From Bellilinea sp034411135 (lineage in GTDB: Bacteria > Chloroflexota > Anaerolineae > Anaerolineales > Anaerolineaceae): a stretch of DNA of 53,095 nt. The stretch lies in NCBI GenBank assembly GCA_034411135.1, contig DAOUMN010000044.1, forward strand, positions 1 through 53,095. The letters are read 5' to 3'. The notes under the pieces are model-generated. The model made no database searches. It was not told the origin of the DNA and saw only the letters and a program-made list of their open reading frames with translations. Of this stretch, positions 27,053 to 36,333 are shown in pieces. Position 1 is the first letter of the stretch; every line of letters starts with the position of its first letter. Both the position numbers and the translations under genes were made by a program.

Positions 27053-28336
27053 ATGAATACTACCGATCTATACCTCAAATGGTCGTCGCAATCCTTCGCT
27101 GAAATCGAAGAGCAAATCCTGCACGATGAAAATAATGCGGCGATTCGTGCGCTGCTTGGTGAAGATACCCTGACCGAAATTCATGTTCAACAGGCAAACA
27201 TTTCATTTCGCCCAGGCCGCGCTAACGTTGTCCTGCTGCCCGGCATCATGGGGTCAATTCTGTCCAGTATTCGCGGCGTGACCAGCCTGCTTTGGATCAA
27301 CCCACTGCTTTTCCTGCAGGGTAATGCCCATTTCCTGCGACTGGATGACAACGGGGAGAAAGACGAAAACCCACGCGTTGAAGTTGTACCCACCGGGCTG
27401 GAAAAACTTACCTACCTAAAAATCAGTCTGGCATTGAATCGCCAGGCGCTGCTACACGAATTTCCGTATGATTGGCGCCGCCCAATCGAATATAACGCTG
27501 ACGTGCTCGCCGAAAGACTGCAACGCTGGGTGACAGGAAATAATGAAAAATTCACCCTGGTTGCCCACAGCATGGGTGGCTTGGTGGCACGTGCCTTTTT
27601 CGCCCGTCATCCCCGTTTTGCTGAAAATACTGTTCAGCGTTTGATCCAATTGGGCAGTCCCAATTACGGTTCACCCAACGCCATTGACACGCTTCTGCAT
27701 GGCAACAACATGATTTCCACCGCCGATCGTCTCAATCGAAACAACGCCATGCGCGACCTGGTCTTCAACCTGCCAAGCGTCTATCAACTGTTGCCCGCCC
27801 CCAACGATTTTTTACCCGCCGATCTTGATGCGCCGATCAATTTCGATCTTTACCACGCCGAAGAGTGGGAATTGCCAGCCATCCAACAAAAATACCTGGA
27901 CGCCGCCCGGAATTTTCACCGCCTGCTGGCTGAGTCCCCCACCTCTGTTCCGGTGGATGTAATCGCCGGTTGCCACATCGATACCATTTTCCAGTTCACC
28001 AAAGCCGAAGGGCGCACCTGGCAGCCCAAATCCAGTCTGTTGGGCGACCAATCCGGAGATGGTACTGTGCCGCTCTGGTCTGCCCGGCTTAAGGGGGCGC
28101 GGGTATTTTATATTCAGGAAAAACACCGCGACCTACCCGGCAATCGCAAGGTCATTGATGCTGTGATCGATATCCTCAACAATGGCGAGTGCAGCCTGCC
28201 GCAAACCCTGCCAGCTGCCAAACCCTTTTCATTCGAAGCCACGCCTGCGCCGGAATTGCAGGCGGAAACCTTGCGGGAGAAAATCGAAAGCGGAACGGTC
28301 GATCAACACGATTTGCAATCCTTCTTTGCTTTGTAG
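27053..28336 (+). CDS. Lipase-like alpha/beta hydrolase (LCAT/PGAP1-like)
   Basis: 427 residues. The fold is shown by VVLLPGIMGSIL (oxyanion region, about 60), the nucleophile elbow AHSMGG (Ser173), Asp336 in SGDGTVPLWS and His358 in KHRDLPGN, a complete triad. Lecithin:cholesterol acyltransferase-like and PGAP1-like enzymes act on acyl esters of lipids. No signal peptide, so a cytosolic or inner-leaflet substrate is expected. A 148-bp leader precedes it, with TTGACC and TATAAT only 14 bp apart, a poor promoter candidate. The stop is 10 bp before the small membrane protein gene. Confidence 0.88.
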   Translation: MNTTDLYLKWSSQSFAEIEEQILHDENNAAIRALLGEDTLTEIHVQQANISFRPGRANVVLLPGIMGSILSSIRGVTSLLWINPLLFLQGNAHFLRLDDNGEKDENPRVEVVPTGLEKLTYLKISLALNRQALLHEFPYDWRRPIEYNADVLAERLQRWVTGNNEKFTLVAHSMGGLVARAFFARHPRFAENTVQRLIQLGSPNYGSPNAIDTLLHGNNMISTADRLNRNNAMRDLVFNLPSVYQLLPAPNDFLPADLDAPINFDLYHAEEWELPAIQQKYLDAARNFHRLLAESPTSVPVDVIAGCHIDTIFQFTKAEGRTWQPKSSLLGDQSGDGTVPLWSARLKGARVFYIQEKHRDLPGNRKVIDAVIDILNNGECSLPQTLPAAKPFSFEATPAPELQAETLREKIESGTVDQHDLQSFFAL

Positions 28337-28346
28337 GAGGTTTTTT

Positions 28347-28685
28347 ATGATCCCCTTTTTGTACGGTGTGTTGGGCGGCATATTGGGCGAGCTGCTGAAA
28401 TGGTACTCCATGCGCGAGTCGCCTAATCTACCTGCCTACCTGCGCAGTCCATTCTATTGGATCGTCACCGTGTTGATGGCGCTGACGGGCGGCGGCTTGG
28501 TTTTAATCCAAGGCATTCAAGCCGATCAGCCCTGGCTGGCGATCAACATTGGCATTACAGCACCGTTGATCCTCAAAGGCTTTGCCTCCGCTGTGCCGGT
28601 TAAACCACCCGATCAGGGTGGCATTTCCTTCTCGCCAGAACGCGTCGCCAAACCCAGCATCATCAACTTCATCGCCGGGAGGTAG
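28347..28685 (+). CDS. Small membrane protein of the CHAT locus
   Basis: 112 residues from ATG 28347 with a strong AGGAGG site. Hydrophobic segments suggest a membrane-associated N-terminus (PFLYGVLGGILGELL), a helix around FYWIVTVLMALTGGGLVLI and another around PWLAINIGITAPLILKG; the C-terminal 35 residues are polar. No known family recognised. It lies between the lipase and the CHAT-STAND gene with gaps of 10 and 17 bp, so it is almost certainly co-expressed and may form a membrane partner or pore. Confidence 0.75.
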   Translation: MIPFLYGVLGGILGELLKWYSMRESPNLPAYLRSPFYWIVTVLMALTGGGLVLIQGIQADQPWLAINIGITAPLILKGFASAVPVKPPDQGGISFSPERVAKPSIINFIAGR

Positions 28686-28702
28686 GTACGCCTTTATCCC
28701 CC

Positions 28703-31700
28703 ATGTCATTCCCGGTCGCACCCGATTCGATCCTGGTTGAACTCTTTGGACAGGGCAGCGAGCCGCGATGCCACGTCCGGCTTAACCTGCCGGATGGCAG
28801 TCAACATGTGGGAGACCTGGATTCAACAGCACTCTTTGACCAGATCCATCACATCACCTTGCAACAGCCCTCCCCCGAAGTAATCCGCCAGACATGGGGG
28901 CAGATGTTGTTCCACGCCCTTTTCCCGGGAAGGCTGCGGGTTGAATTTCTTTCAGCCATCCGGGCTGCTGGACAACGCGGCATTCGGTTGAGACTGCAAA
29001 TTGACCCCTATTTACCCCAATTGCAACGCATTCCCTGGGAGCGGCTGGCGTATCCGCAAGGCGAGGAATGGCTTGCCGTCGTAACCTCACCAAAAGTATT
29101 GTTCTCCCGCTTAAGCGCCACTTCCAATCCATGGGGATTGCCGGTGGACAGTGGTGCATTGCGCATGCTGGTGGTCATAGCCAGCCCGTTTCCTGAAAAT
29201 CATCCCCTGTATGTCAATCCAGTAACCGAGCAGAACAATTTGCTCAACAGCTTGACCGGGTTAAAAGACCAACTGGACATCGAGGTGCTTTCCGGCACGG
29301 TCAGCCTGCCACAAATTGCGCAAAAACTGGCTCAGGGTAACTTCACCTTGCTTCACTACATCGGGCACGGCGAATGGCGCGAAGCCGAAAATCAGGCATA
29401 CCTGCTGCTGACCACCACCTACCCAGATGGCAGCCTGGGGCCGGGCGGCGTTTCTGCGGCAGAAATCCATTCTGCTCTGCAATCGTTGCCAGTAAAACCG
29501 GCTCTGGTTTTTCTGGCTGCCTGTGAAAGTGCACGCTCATCCAGTCTGGATGCCTTTTCCAGCATCGCCGATCAATTTGTCCGCAACGGCTGTCCGGCAG
29601 TAGTTAGTATGCTGGAAAAGGTTGAAACCGGCTTGCTGCGTACATTCGCGCATGATTTTTACCAGACCCTTGCATCGAGCGGGTGTGTTGATTATGCTGT
29701 CAACCGCGCCCGGCTCGGACTGCTGGACAACCCTTATTTTCAGTGGGCTGTCCCGGTTTTATACATGAACCTGCCAGACGGGGCATTATTCGACGCTGCT
29801 CAGCGCTTCCGCCCTGCGCAGCGCCGTCCGTATAAATTCCTCTCCCCCTACCGGCTGGAAGATAGCGATCTTTTCAAAGGACGCGCGGAGGAAATCCGCG
29901 CCGTTGAAAACAGTATTCGTCAATTTCCCCTGACAGTGGTTTATGGCGCGAGCGGGGTTGGCATGACTTCATTGCTGGAAGCGGGAGTCATGCCGCGTTT
30001 ACAGCAGGACAACTGGCTGGCAATCCGAATATCGGCTTATGACAATCTCGCCAACCAGTTTCGGCAAAATTTTCACCCCGTCTGGCGGGTTGGTGGTTCA
30101 CTGATGGTACGTGGGGATGCGCCATTGGACGAGGTCCTGCTCGCCCTTGACCCACAGCGCTTCCCAAAAATCCTGTTGGTTCTCGATCAGTTCGAGCAAA
30201 CCCGCGCGTTGGGCGAAGACTCCTTCACTCAATTACAGGAAGAACTCCAGCGCAGCCAGGACCGACTCGGCGGACGGCTGCGCATTGCCATTCTCATCCA
30301 TGAAGATGCTTTGAACCGGCTGACCACCCTGCAGCACTGGTTTGATGGTCGCTCAGGCAAATGGATCTACCTGTCACCTCTCAACCGCAATCAGGCGCTC
30401 GAGGCGATCATCGAACCGCTGGATGTGCTCAACTGGCCCGTCACTCTTAACCGCGAATTGGCAGATCATTACATAGTCACCGACTTGAGCGCTAATTATC
30501 CAACCAGTACACGCGATAATCCGGAAGAAAGCGGGAAACCAGCCAGTCAGTGGGTTGATCCGGGACAACTGCAAATAGCCTGCACCTGGTTGTACGATCA
30601 AGCCCGGCTGAAACGCCCGCCGGTCATCGACGAGAAGCTGTATCTCGAAGAAGCCGGCGGCGTGGACGGTATTCTGGTGCGATACCTGGAAGAAGAACTG
30701 CTTACCCGATTTGCCGATCGTTCCAGTATTGTAAAAAACATTCTGGTCGCGATGGCATCACCTGAAATGTCACATTGGGTGCCCCCGGGCGATATTTTGT
30801 CCAGCCCCCTGTTTTCCGGCTTCCAGAACAACGCACCACAATTCGATGAGAACACGCTCATTTCGTTTATGGATGAATTAGTGCGTGCCGAACTGCTCAC
30901 CCGCCAGAGCCGGGATGGGAGCGTTGCGTACGCCTTTTCCAGCCACACCATAGCTGATGAAGCCCGCCGGTTGGGGGCAGAAAAAATTCAACAGGCATAC
31001 GCTGCCGGAGATGAATTAGAACGAATCTGGCGGATTTGGCTGGCTTATCAATTAAGAACCCGCAGCGTATCAAAAGACCCGGATGCTAGCCTGGCAACCC
31101 GTGAACAATATGAACTGTTGAGCGAATCAGCCTCCAACCTGGACGCCCGCCCGATAAAGTACCTGCTCATGCTACGCTCCGCAGCCCGGCATCAGCTTGA
31201 CCCGCAGCCATGGGTGCATGTGTTAAAAACCTCCAATGCCGGAATTCGCCTGTTGCAACACGTCGATCAACCCCTTGCTTACACTGCATCTCCACAAGTC
31301 CCACCCTCCGCACTTGATCTGGCTACACGGATGTTGGGTACCCATACAGTGGACATGGCAACCAGACCTGTCTCCGAAATTGGACGGCTGGCATGGACGG
31401 CGGCTCATAGCTCCAACCCGACAGACCGGTCAACCAGCGCATTTGCGCTGGCGATTCTTGCTGCCGACGAAGATGATCTCTATAAGAGGTTGCAACCTGC
31501 GCTGACCGCCCTGCCATCACCTTTTCAGCGTTTTTCCCGCCGAGCCGAGCTAACCGCCGTGCTGGCAGACTCCGGCCAGGTCACTGCCAGCCTCGCCCGC
31601 CAGACCCCAATTCAACAAAGCGGTGCATACCTTTGGCGTGTCTGGCGCCGGTTTCTACGTAACCGGCGTTGGGTGGGGTGGGTTGCAGCGGGCAGCGGCA

Positions 31701-32392
31701 TTGGCGCTGCGCTGGGATTAGGCTTGGAAAGATTTCTTGTTGGAGCACTGACCGAATCGAGCGTCGTCGCTAACGCCGGGTTGGGCAGAATGTTCTTTGC
31801 CTTATTTTCCTATTGGGGCTTGATCCTTGCCGCGTTCACCGCATTATTTGTGGCTTTGCGTCCCATCCTCACACTGGCGGATCAGCCCGCTGACCGGGAG
31901 ATGCACCGCCGCTGGTCGTCAGTCTTGATGGGCGGGTTGGGCTTTTTGCTGGCGAACCTGCTGGTTGCCCTACTCAACAACCTCAACCTGGCAAATGCTC
32001 CCGGATTGATCCCAGCCGGCGGACTGGTGGGCATCGCCCTGGCGGGCAGCCTCTGCCTGAGCCAGCCGCGTTTCAGCACCCGCATGTTATATTCGTTGAT
32101 TTCCGGCGGGATTTTTGCCCTGGTACAAGTTTTTTTCGAGTTGTTACCGGCGGCAGGCAGCGGCATCGCCATTGCGCTTTCCAGCGGGATTCTTGAAGTC
32201 GAATTTGACTATTTTAGTGCCGCCGCATGGCAAACCTGGATTCAAGCCACACCGGATTGGGCAACCATTCTCGCGGTGATCGAAGCCGGACTGGCGGGAT
32301 TCGCGCTAACTTTGGGTGCCGTTAGTGGATTTACAGCCGCATCTAGTGCCTATCAACGCTGGGGGAAATATTGGGACTTAACCGGTAACTGA
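28703..32392 (+). CDS. CHAT peptidase - STAND NTPase - multi-pass membrane fusion protein
   Basis: 1229 residues. The CHAT caspase-like domain (about 120-370) has catalytic His222 (HYIGHGE) and Cys274 (LAACESA). A STAND-type NTPase follows (about 388-800: YRLEDSDLFKGRAEEI), with Walker B ILLVLDQFEQ (Asp495). Its P-loop reads GASGVGMTS (415-423): the invariant lysine is methionine, so nucleotide hydrolysis is doubtful. A winged-helix/helical linker leads to about six membrane helices from residue 990 to the end. CHAT domains are proteases of clan CD, STAND modules act as signal-dependent switches; together they suggest a membrane-anchored, triggered protease. It is the largest protein of the locus. 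Confidence 0.9.
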   Translation: MSFPVAPDSILVELFGQGSEPRCHVRLNLPDGSQHVGDLDSTALFDQIHHITLQQPSPEVIRQTWGQMLFHALFPGRLRVEFLSAIRAAGQRGIRLRLQIDPYLPQLQRIPWERLAYPQGEEWLAVVTSPKVLFSRLSATSNPWGLPVDSGALRMLVVIASPFPENHPLYVNPVTEQNNLLNSLTGLKDQLDIEVLSGTVSLPQIAQKLAQGNFTLLHYIGHGEWREAENQAYLLLTTTYPDGSLGPGGVSAAEIHSALQSLPVKPALVFLAACESARSSSLDAFSSIADQFVRNGCPAVVSMLEKVETGLLRTFAHDFYQTLASSGCVDYAVNRARLGLLDNPYFQWAVPVLYMNLPDGALFDAAQRFRPAQRRPYKFLSPYRLEDSDLFKGRAEEIRAVENSIRQFPLTVVYGASGVGMTSLLEAGVMPRLQQDNWLAIRISAYDNLANQFRQNFHPVWRVGGSLMVRGDAPLDEVLLALDPQRFPKILLVLDQFEQTRALGEDSFTQLQEELQRSQDRLGGRLRIAILIHEDALNRLTTLQHWFDGRSGKWIYLSPLNRNQALEAIIEPLDVLNWPVTLNRELADHYIVTDLSANYPTSTRDNPEESGKPASQWVDPGQLQIACTWLYDQARLKRPPVIDEKLYLEEAGGVDGILVRYLEEELLTRFADRSSIVKNILVAMASPEMSHWVPPGDILSSPLFSGFQNNAPQFDENTLISFMDELVRAELLTRQSRDGSVAYAFSSHTIADEARRLGAEKIQQAYAAGDELERIWRIWLAYQLRTRSVSKDPDASLATREQYELLSESASNLDARPIKYLLMLRSAARHQLDPQPWVHVLKTSNAGIRLLQHVDQPLAYTASPQVPPSALDLATRMLGTHTVDMATRPVSEIGRLAWTAAHSSNPTDRSTSAFALAILAADEDDLYKRLQPALTALPSPFQRFSRRAELTAVLADSGQVTASLARQTPIQQSGAYLWRVWRRFLRNRRWVGWVAAGSGIGAALGLGLERFLVGALTESSVVANAGLGRMFFALFSYWGLILAAFTALFVALRPILTLADQPADREMHRRWSSVLMGGLGFLLANLLVALLNNLNLANAPGLIPAGGLVGIALAGSLCLSQPRFSTRMLYSLISGGIFALVQVFFELLPAAGSGIAIALSSGILEVEFDYFSAAAWQTWIQATPDWATILAVIEAGLAGFALTLGAVSGFTAASSAYQRWGKYWDLTGN

Positions 32393-32407
32393 GAAAGAGA
32401 TATTCCA

Positions 32408-33736
32408 ATGACCATTAATCGGTATTCCCTTCGTCCGGTGAAGATATGGCTTGTGTTCGGATTGCTTCTGCTGCTCAGCCTTGCCTGCAACCTGATTCCT
32501 GCCCAACGATCCATACAAACCCCCTCCCCAACCCGAACTGAGTCCAATTTTCCAATTGCAACAACCCCTGCCTTAACCCGGACTGCACTCCCACCCATCC
32601 CAACATTGACCGAGGTGGCGGTAATCGAACCCGATGCGCAGGTGCGTCGGTTGATTCCAGCGGTGTTCGCCGGTAATCGCCAGCCCTTGCCAGAGCTGCA
32701 AAGCGGCACGCCCGCCAGTCTTGATCCTGGCGGACTGGTCAGTACCGACTTGAGCGGCGAAGCAGAGGTAGTTATTCAAGGCTGCCTCAAAATCTTCGTT
32801 TTTCAGGATACATCCCTCGAAAGAAACACCTGCCGCAAGCAGGATGTGCAAGCCGGATTGGGTGTATGTAGCACCGCCGGTTTGACCGGCGTACTCAACA
32901 ACTGTCTCTCGCAGGTCAACATTCAAACCCCTAGTGGAACCGTACAAACCAGCGGCACCTGGTTTACAGTCCTGTACCTGCCCGCCGACCAGTTGAGCAT
33001 CGTCCAGGTATATGAGGGACAGGTCGACGTCCAGGCCGTTGTCAATGAACGTAGTGGTGAACAAACCGGCAGCAGCCCGCTCAAAGCTGGCAATTTGTGG
33101 TTCTCCGCACCCGGGATAATTTCGCCCGACATTGCCGGCATCGCCGGGCGTCAGCCGCAGCCGATCGAAGTATGGGAAGCCATGCGCCCCGAATTGATCC
33201 AGCGATATCCCTATTTAGATATCTGGATGCAAGCTGTCAGGGATCGCGCGCAGAGCGAGGGTCTTTTCTTTCCGGAATTCCTCCCACGTCAGCCGGGTCA
33301 GGTTACCCTCGAACTGATTGGGAGTGCCTGGAACGACTGGCAGGTGCGCCATGCGCTGACCATCGGATTCGACTGGCTGTCGATGTCACGCAACAACTGG
33401 CCCGACGCCAATATCGCCGTGGAGATCACCTACCAGCGAGACAGGATCGCCGACGCCCGGCAGACGGAAACCAACCCGCAGACCGCTCAAAAAATCCTGC
33501 TCGAAGGAGGGATTGGAGGACGTAATATAGTTTATTTGATGGTGGCAGAAGGCGATTCGAACAGTTACTTCTTTGCGACAACGATCCAGGAAAAATTCAA
33601 GGAAATGGGCATCGAATCGTCGGTTATTCCCACAAGTGAGGATCAACTTAAAGCCATCCGTGATTCCAACAGCGAACGGCTAAACAGCAACTTCATTCTG
33701 ATCCGTGTTGGTGGCAGTAACTTTGAAAATTTTTGA
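32408..33736 (+). CDS. FecR-like lipoprotein with C-terminal solute-binding-like segment
   Basis: 442 residues. Signal peptide and lipobox SLAC (Cys27), a Thr/Pro linker to about 65, then a FecR-type beta domain (about 70-235: TPSGTVQTSGTWFTVLYLPA and VQVYEGQVDVQAV). FecR domains transmit or bind envelope signals. The C-terminal half has VRHALTIGFDWLSM, reminiscent of family-5 solute-binding proteins, and ends with an alpha/beta segment; that likeness is weak. It is the only gene of the locus with a clear export signal, so it could be the outside sensor. Starts 15 bp after the CHAT-STAND gene. Confidence 0.8.
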   Translation: MTINRYSLRPVKIWLVFGLLLLLSLACNLIPAQRSIQTPSPTRTESNFPIATTPALTRTALPPIPTLTEVAVIEPDAQVRRLIPAVFAGNRQPLPELQSGTPASLDPGGLVSTDLSGEAEVVIQGCLKIFVFQDTSLERNTCRKQDVQAGLGVCSTAGLTGVLNNCLSQVNIQTPSGTVQTSGTWFTVLYLPADQLSIVQVYEGQVDVQAVVNERSGEQTGSSPLKAGNLWFSAPGIISPDIAGIAGRQPQPIEVWEAMRPELIQRYPYLDIWMQAVRDRAQSEGLFFPEFLPRQPGQVTLELIGSAWNDWQVRHALTIGFDWLSMSRNNWPDANIAVEITYQRDRIADARQTETNPQTAQKILLEGGIGGRNIVYLMVAEGDSNSYFFATTIQEKFKEMGIESSVIPTSEDQLKAIRDSNSERLNSNFILIRVGGSNFENF

Positions 33737-33762
33737 CCCAAAAATCAACGAAGGCAAAGCCC

Positions 33763-35205
33763 ATGACCGAAATCTACTTTAATGGCATTAATGGTAACAG
33801 TGGGGAGTATCTATTGCCCCCTATGGAATTATCTGCTTTGGCGGAGATCATCCAGGGAGAAAAGAAAGAAAAAAATATCCTCATCTGGCTGGCAGAGGTC
33901 TGGCACAAGATCAAAACCACCTATATGGGCTTACCGGTTGGGGTGGAACCTTCGGATGTTACCCAGGCTGGCTGGGGAATCGTCTTCGCATCCGGTGAAA
34001 GCGATGAAGTGCAACAAGCACTGGAACCGTTGATCGAACATCGCCGCAAACAAATCAATAATGATGCCATTGTTAAGGTTTTGGAATACAAGCCGGGCGA
34101 AAAATGGGAGCAATGGCTGGGTCGCCACGGGGTTGCACCGGGCAGCATACAGCCTGCCAAAATCCCGTTTTATCTGCTCTTGGTAGGTTCGCCGGAAAAG
34201 ATACCTTTCGAGTTCGGACATCTGTTGGATGTGGAATACAGCGTCGGCAGGCTACACTTCGATACGCCCGAGGAGTACAGTAACTATGTGCACAGCCTTG
34301 TGGATTATGAAACCAGTTCCTTGGTTCCCAACCGCAAGGAGGTGGTCTTCTTCGCCCCGCGCCATCCCTTCGACCCAGCCACCAAAATGAGCGCCGATTT
34401 TCTGATCAATCCTCTGGTGGACGGCGCACCCGCCGCCGAAAACACGCCGGCTCAACGCGGTGTGGCAGACGCATGGGGATTCAAAGCGCGGAAATTGTGG
34501 GGGGATGCTGCGACCAAAACCGCCCTGGCGGAGGTCATCCAGCAGCCTGACCAGACTCCCCCCGCATTGCTCTTCACCGCCAGCCATGGGATAGGCTTTC
34601 CGAAAGGCGACAATAAACAATACACCCATCAGGGTGCGCTGGTCTGCCAGGACTGGAAAGGATTTGGCAGTATAAAGCCGGAGCAGTATTTCTCCGCTGA
34701 TGATGTCAACACCGAAAGCCGAGTGCAGGGTATGGTAATTTTTCACTTTGCTTGCTACGGTGGCGGCACCCCCGCTCAGGATCTTTACATCCATAAACCC
34801 GGACAGGCTCCTCCCCAAATTGCTGAACGGCCCTTTATTGCCAACCTGCCAAAAAAATGGCTGGCGCATCCCGGCGGTGGTGCCCTGGGGGTGATTGGTC
34901 ATGTGGAACGTGCCTGGGGTTACTCGATCCTTGCCCCGTACGCAGGGCAGCAGGTACAGACCTTTCAAAACACACTTGGCAGAATCCTGATTGGACAGCC
35001 GATTGGCTTTGCCCTTAAGGATTTCAATGAACGCTACGCTGCCCTCTCGACCGGTTTGTCATCCATGCTCCAACAGGCGGGCTGGGGTGCAAACATCGAC
35101 CCCGAAGCGCTTACTACGCGATGGATTGAACGCAACGATGCCGAAGGATACGTTCTGATCGGTGACCCTGCTGCAGCGATACGAATTGAGGATTTGAAGG
35201 AATGA
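33763..35205 (+). CDS. Clan CD cysteine peptidase-like protein (C25/gingipain-like)
   Basis: 480 residues from ATG 33763 (AAGG eight bases upstream); the longer TTG frame from 33733 overlaps the previous stop. The core has a caspase-fold His275 in TASHGIGFP and Cys331 in FHFACYGGGTP, spaced as in C25/gingipain and CHAT relatives. The N-terminal 250 residues include alternating strands with FYLLLVGSPEKIPFEF. C-terminal YVLIGDPAAAIR is typical for C25 peptidase tails. No signal peptide, unlike secreted gingipains. Probably an intracellular, regulated protease of the locus; may need activation by one of the CHAT proteins. Confidence 0.82.
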   Translation: MTEIYFNGINGNSGEYLLPPMELSALAEIIQGEKKEKNILIWLAEVWHKIKTTYMGLPVGVEPSDVTQAGWGIVFASGESDEVQQALEPLIEHRRKQINNDAIVKVLEYKPGEKWEQWLGRHGVAPGSIQPAKIPFYLLLVGSPEKIPFEFGHLLDVEYSVGRLHFDTPEEYSNYVHSLVDYETSSLVPNRKEVVFFAPRHPFDPATKMSADFLINPLVDGAPAAENTPAQRGVADAWGFKARKLWGDAATKTALAEVIQQPDQTPPALLFTASHGIGFPKGDNKQYTHQGALVCQDWKGFGSIKPEQYFSADDVNTESRVQGMVIFHFACYGGGTPAQDLYIHKPGQAPPQIAERPFIANLPKKWLAHPGGGALGVIGHVERAWGYSILAPYAGQQVQTFQNTLGRILIGQPIGFALKDFNERYAALSTGLSSMLQQAGWGANIDPEALTTRWIERNDAEGYVLIGDPAAAIRIEDLKE

Positions 35206-35220
35206 TACTGGAGGTCAACA

Positions 35221-36321
35221 ATGGCTCAGAAAAGTGGTACCCCTTTAGCAGAGATTGAAAATTTTCCTGTGGAAATTCTCCCGCTGCTGGCTGAGTACTG
35301 GATCACCACAGCGGAAGAGCTGGTCTCGGCAGCCCTGGGCGAGGAAGGACCTACCGCCCTGGCACAAGCTCTCAATGTACCCATCGAAAACATCAACCGC
35401 GCCGTAGAACTCGCCCAAAATGCGCTCCCCGCTGGCGTGTCGTTTGACCTGGGCGAAGTGCAGTCCTTTGGTCTTGGAGCATTGGACGAAGCCGAAGATG
35501 AGGATTCACGCCCATCGGCACGATTATCCTTTGCCCCGCTGCCCGAAAAAATTGATCTCAAGAATGACTTTCCCGCCATCCAAAATCAGGGGCAGCGGGG
35601 CACTTGTGTTGCCTTTGCGACTACCGCTGTGCGCGAATACCTGCTGGCAAAATCGCCCGGCTATAAAAACCTGTCCGAACAGCACCTGTACTGGAACTGC
35701 AAACAGCACGATGGCGTACCCGGTGCGGGCACATATATCAGCGTTGCCATGGAAAGGCTTCTGGCGGACGGTCAGTGCCCAGAGGAAACCTGGCCATATA
35801 ATCCCTTGCCGATCCCAGGCAACGAAGGGCAGTCCCCCCCACCAGCCGAAGCCCGCGAGAAAGGGCTACCGCACCGCATCAGCGAAACGCGGCGACTTCC
35901 TGCCCGATCGGTGGCAGATCTCAAGCAAGCCCTGGCGGATGGAAAACCTGTGGCATTTGCTGTGCCGGTCTATTCCTACTGGTTTATGGAACCGTTGCGC
36001 CGCAGCGGAGACATCCGCCTGCCACTCAGCAGTGACCGCCTGGAAGGCGGGCATGCTATGACCATGGTCGGTTACGAGGATGACCCGGATGTGCCCGGCG
36101 GTGGTTATTTTTTCATCCGCAATAGCTGGGGAACACATTGGGCATCCGAATGCCCTCTAGGCAGCGGTTATGCTCGACTGCCGTATGCCTATATGCAATA
36201 TTATGGCAACGCCGCTCATACAGCTAGTGTGACGTTCTTACCGGAACCTCAACCTGAAGAAAAGAAAAAGGGATTTTTCGCTCGCCTTTGGGATTTCATC
36301 CGCCGCTTGTTGGGCGGATAA
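35221..36321 (+). CDS. Papain-family (C1) cysteine protease with C-terminal amphipathic helix
   Basis: 366 residues. An N-terminal helical domain (about 5-80) with repeated short helices resembles a helix-hairpin-helix or SAM-like adaptor. The papain domain (about 105-345) has all catalytic residues: Gln123 and Cys129 (QGQRGTCVAF), His278 (GGHAMTMVGY) and Asn301 (RNSWGTHW). The protein ends with KKKGFFARLWDFIRRLLGG, a basic amphipathic helix suited to membrane binding. No signal peptide or clear propeptide. It begins 15 bp after the C25-like gene and ends 12 bp before the second CHAT gene. Confidence 0.9.
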   Translation: MAQKSGTPLAEIENFPVEILPLLAEYWITTAEELVSAALGEEGPTALAQALNVPIENINRAVELAQNALPAGVSFDLGEVQSFGLGALDEAEDEDSRPSARLSFAPLPEKIDLKNDFPAIQNQGQRGTCVAFATTAVREYLLAKSPGYKNLSEQHLYWNCKQHDGVPGAGTYISVAMERLLADGQCPEETWPYNPLPIPGNEGQSPPPAEAREKGLPHRISETRRLPARSVADLKQALADGKPVAFAVPVYSYWFMEPLRRSGDIRLPLSSDRLEGGHAMTMVGYEDDPDVPGGGYFFIRNSWGTHWASECPLGSGYARLPYAYMQYYGNAAHTASVTFLPEPQPEEKKKGFFARLWDFIRRLLGG

Positions 36322-36333
36322 TAAGGTCTTGCC

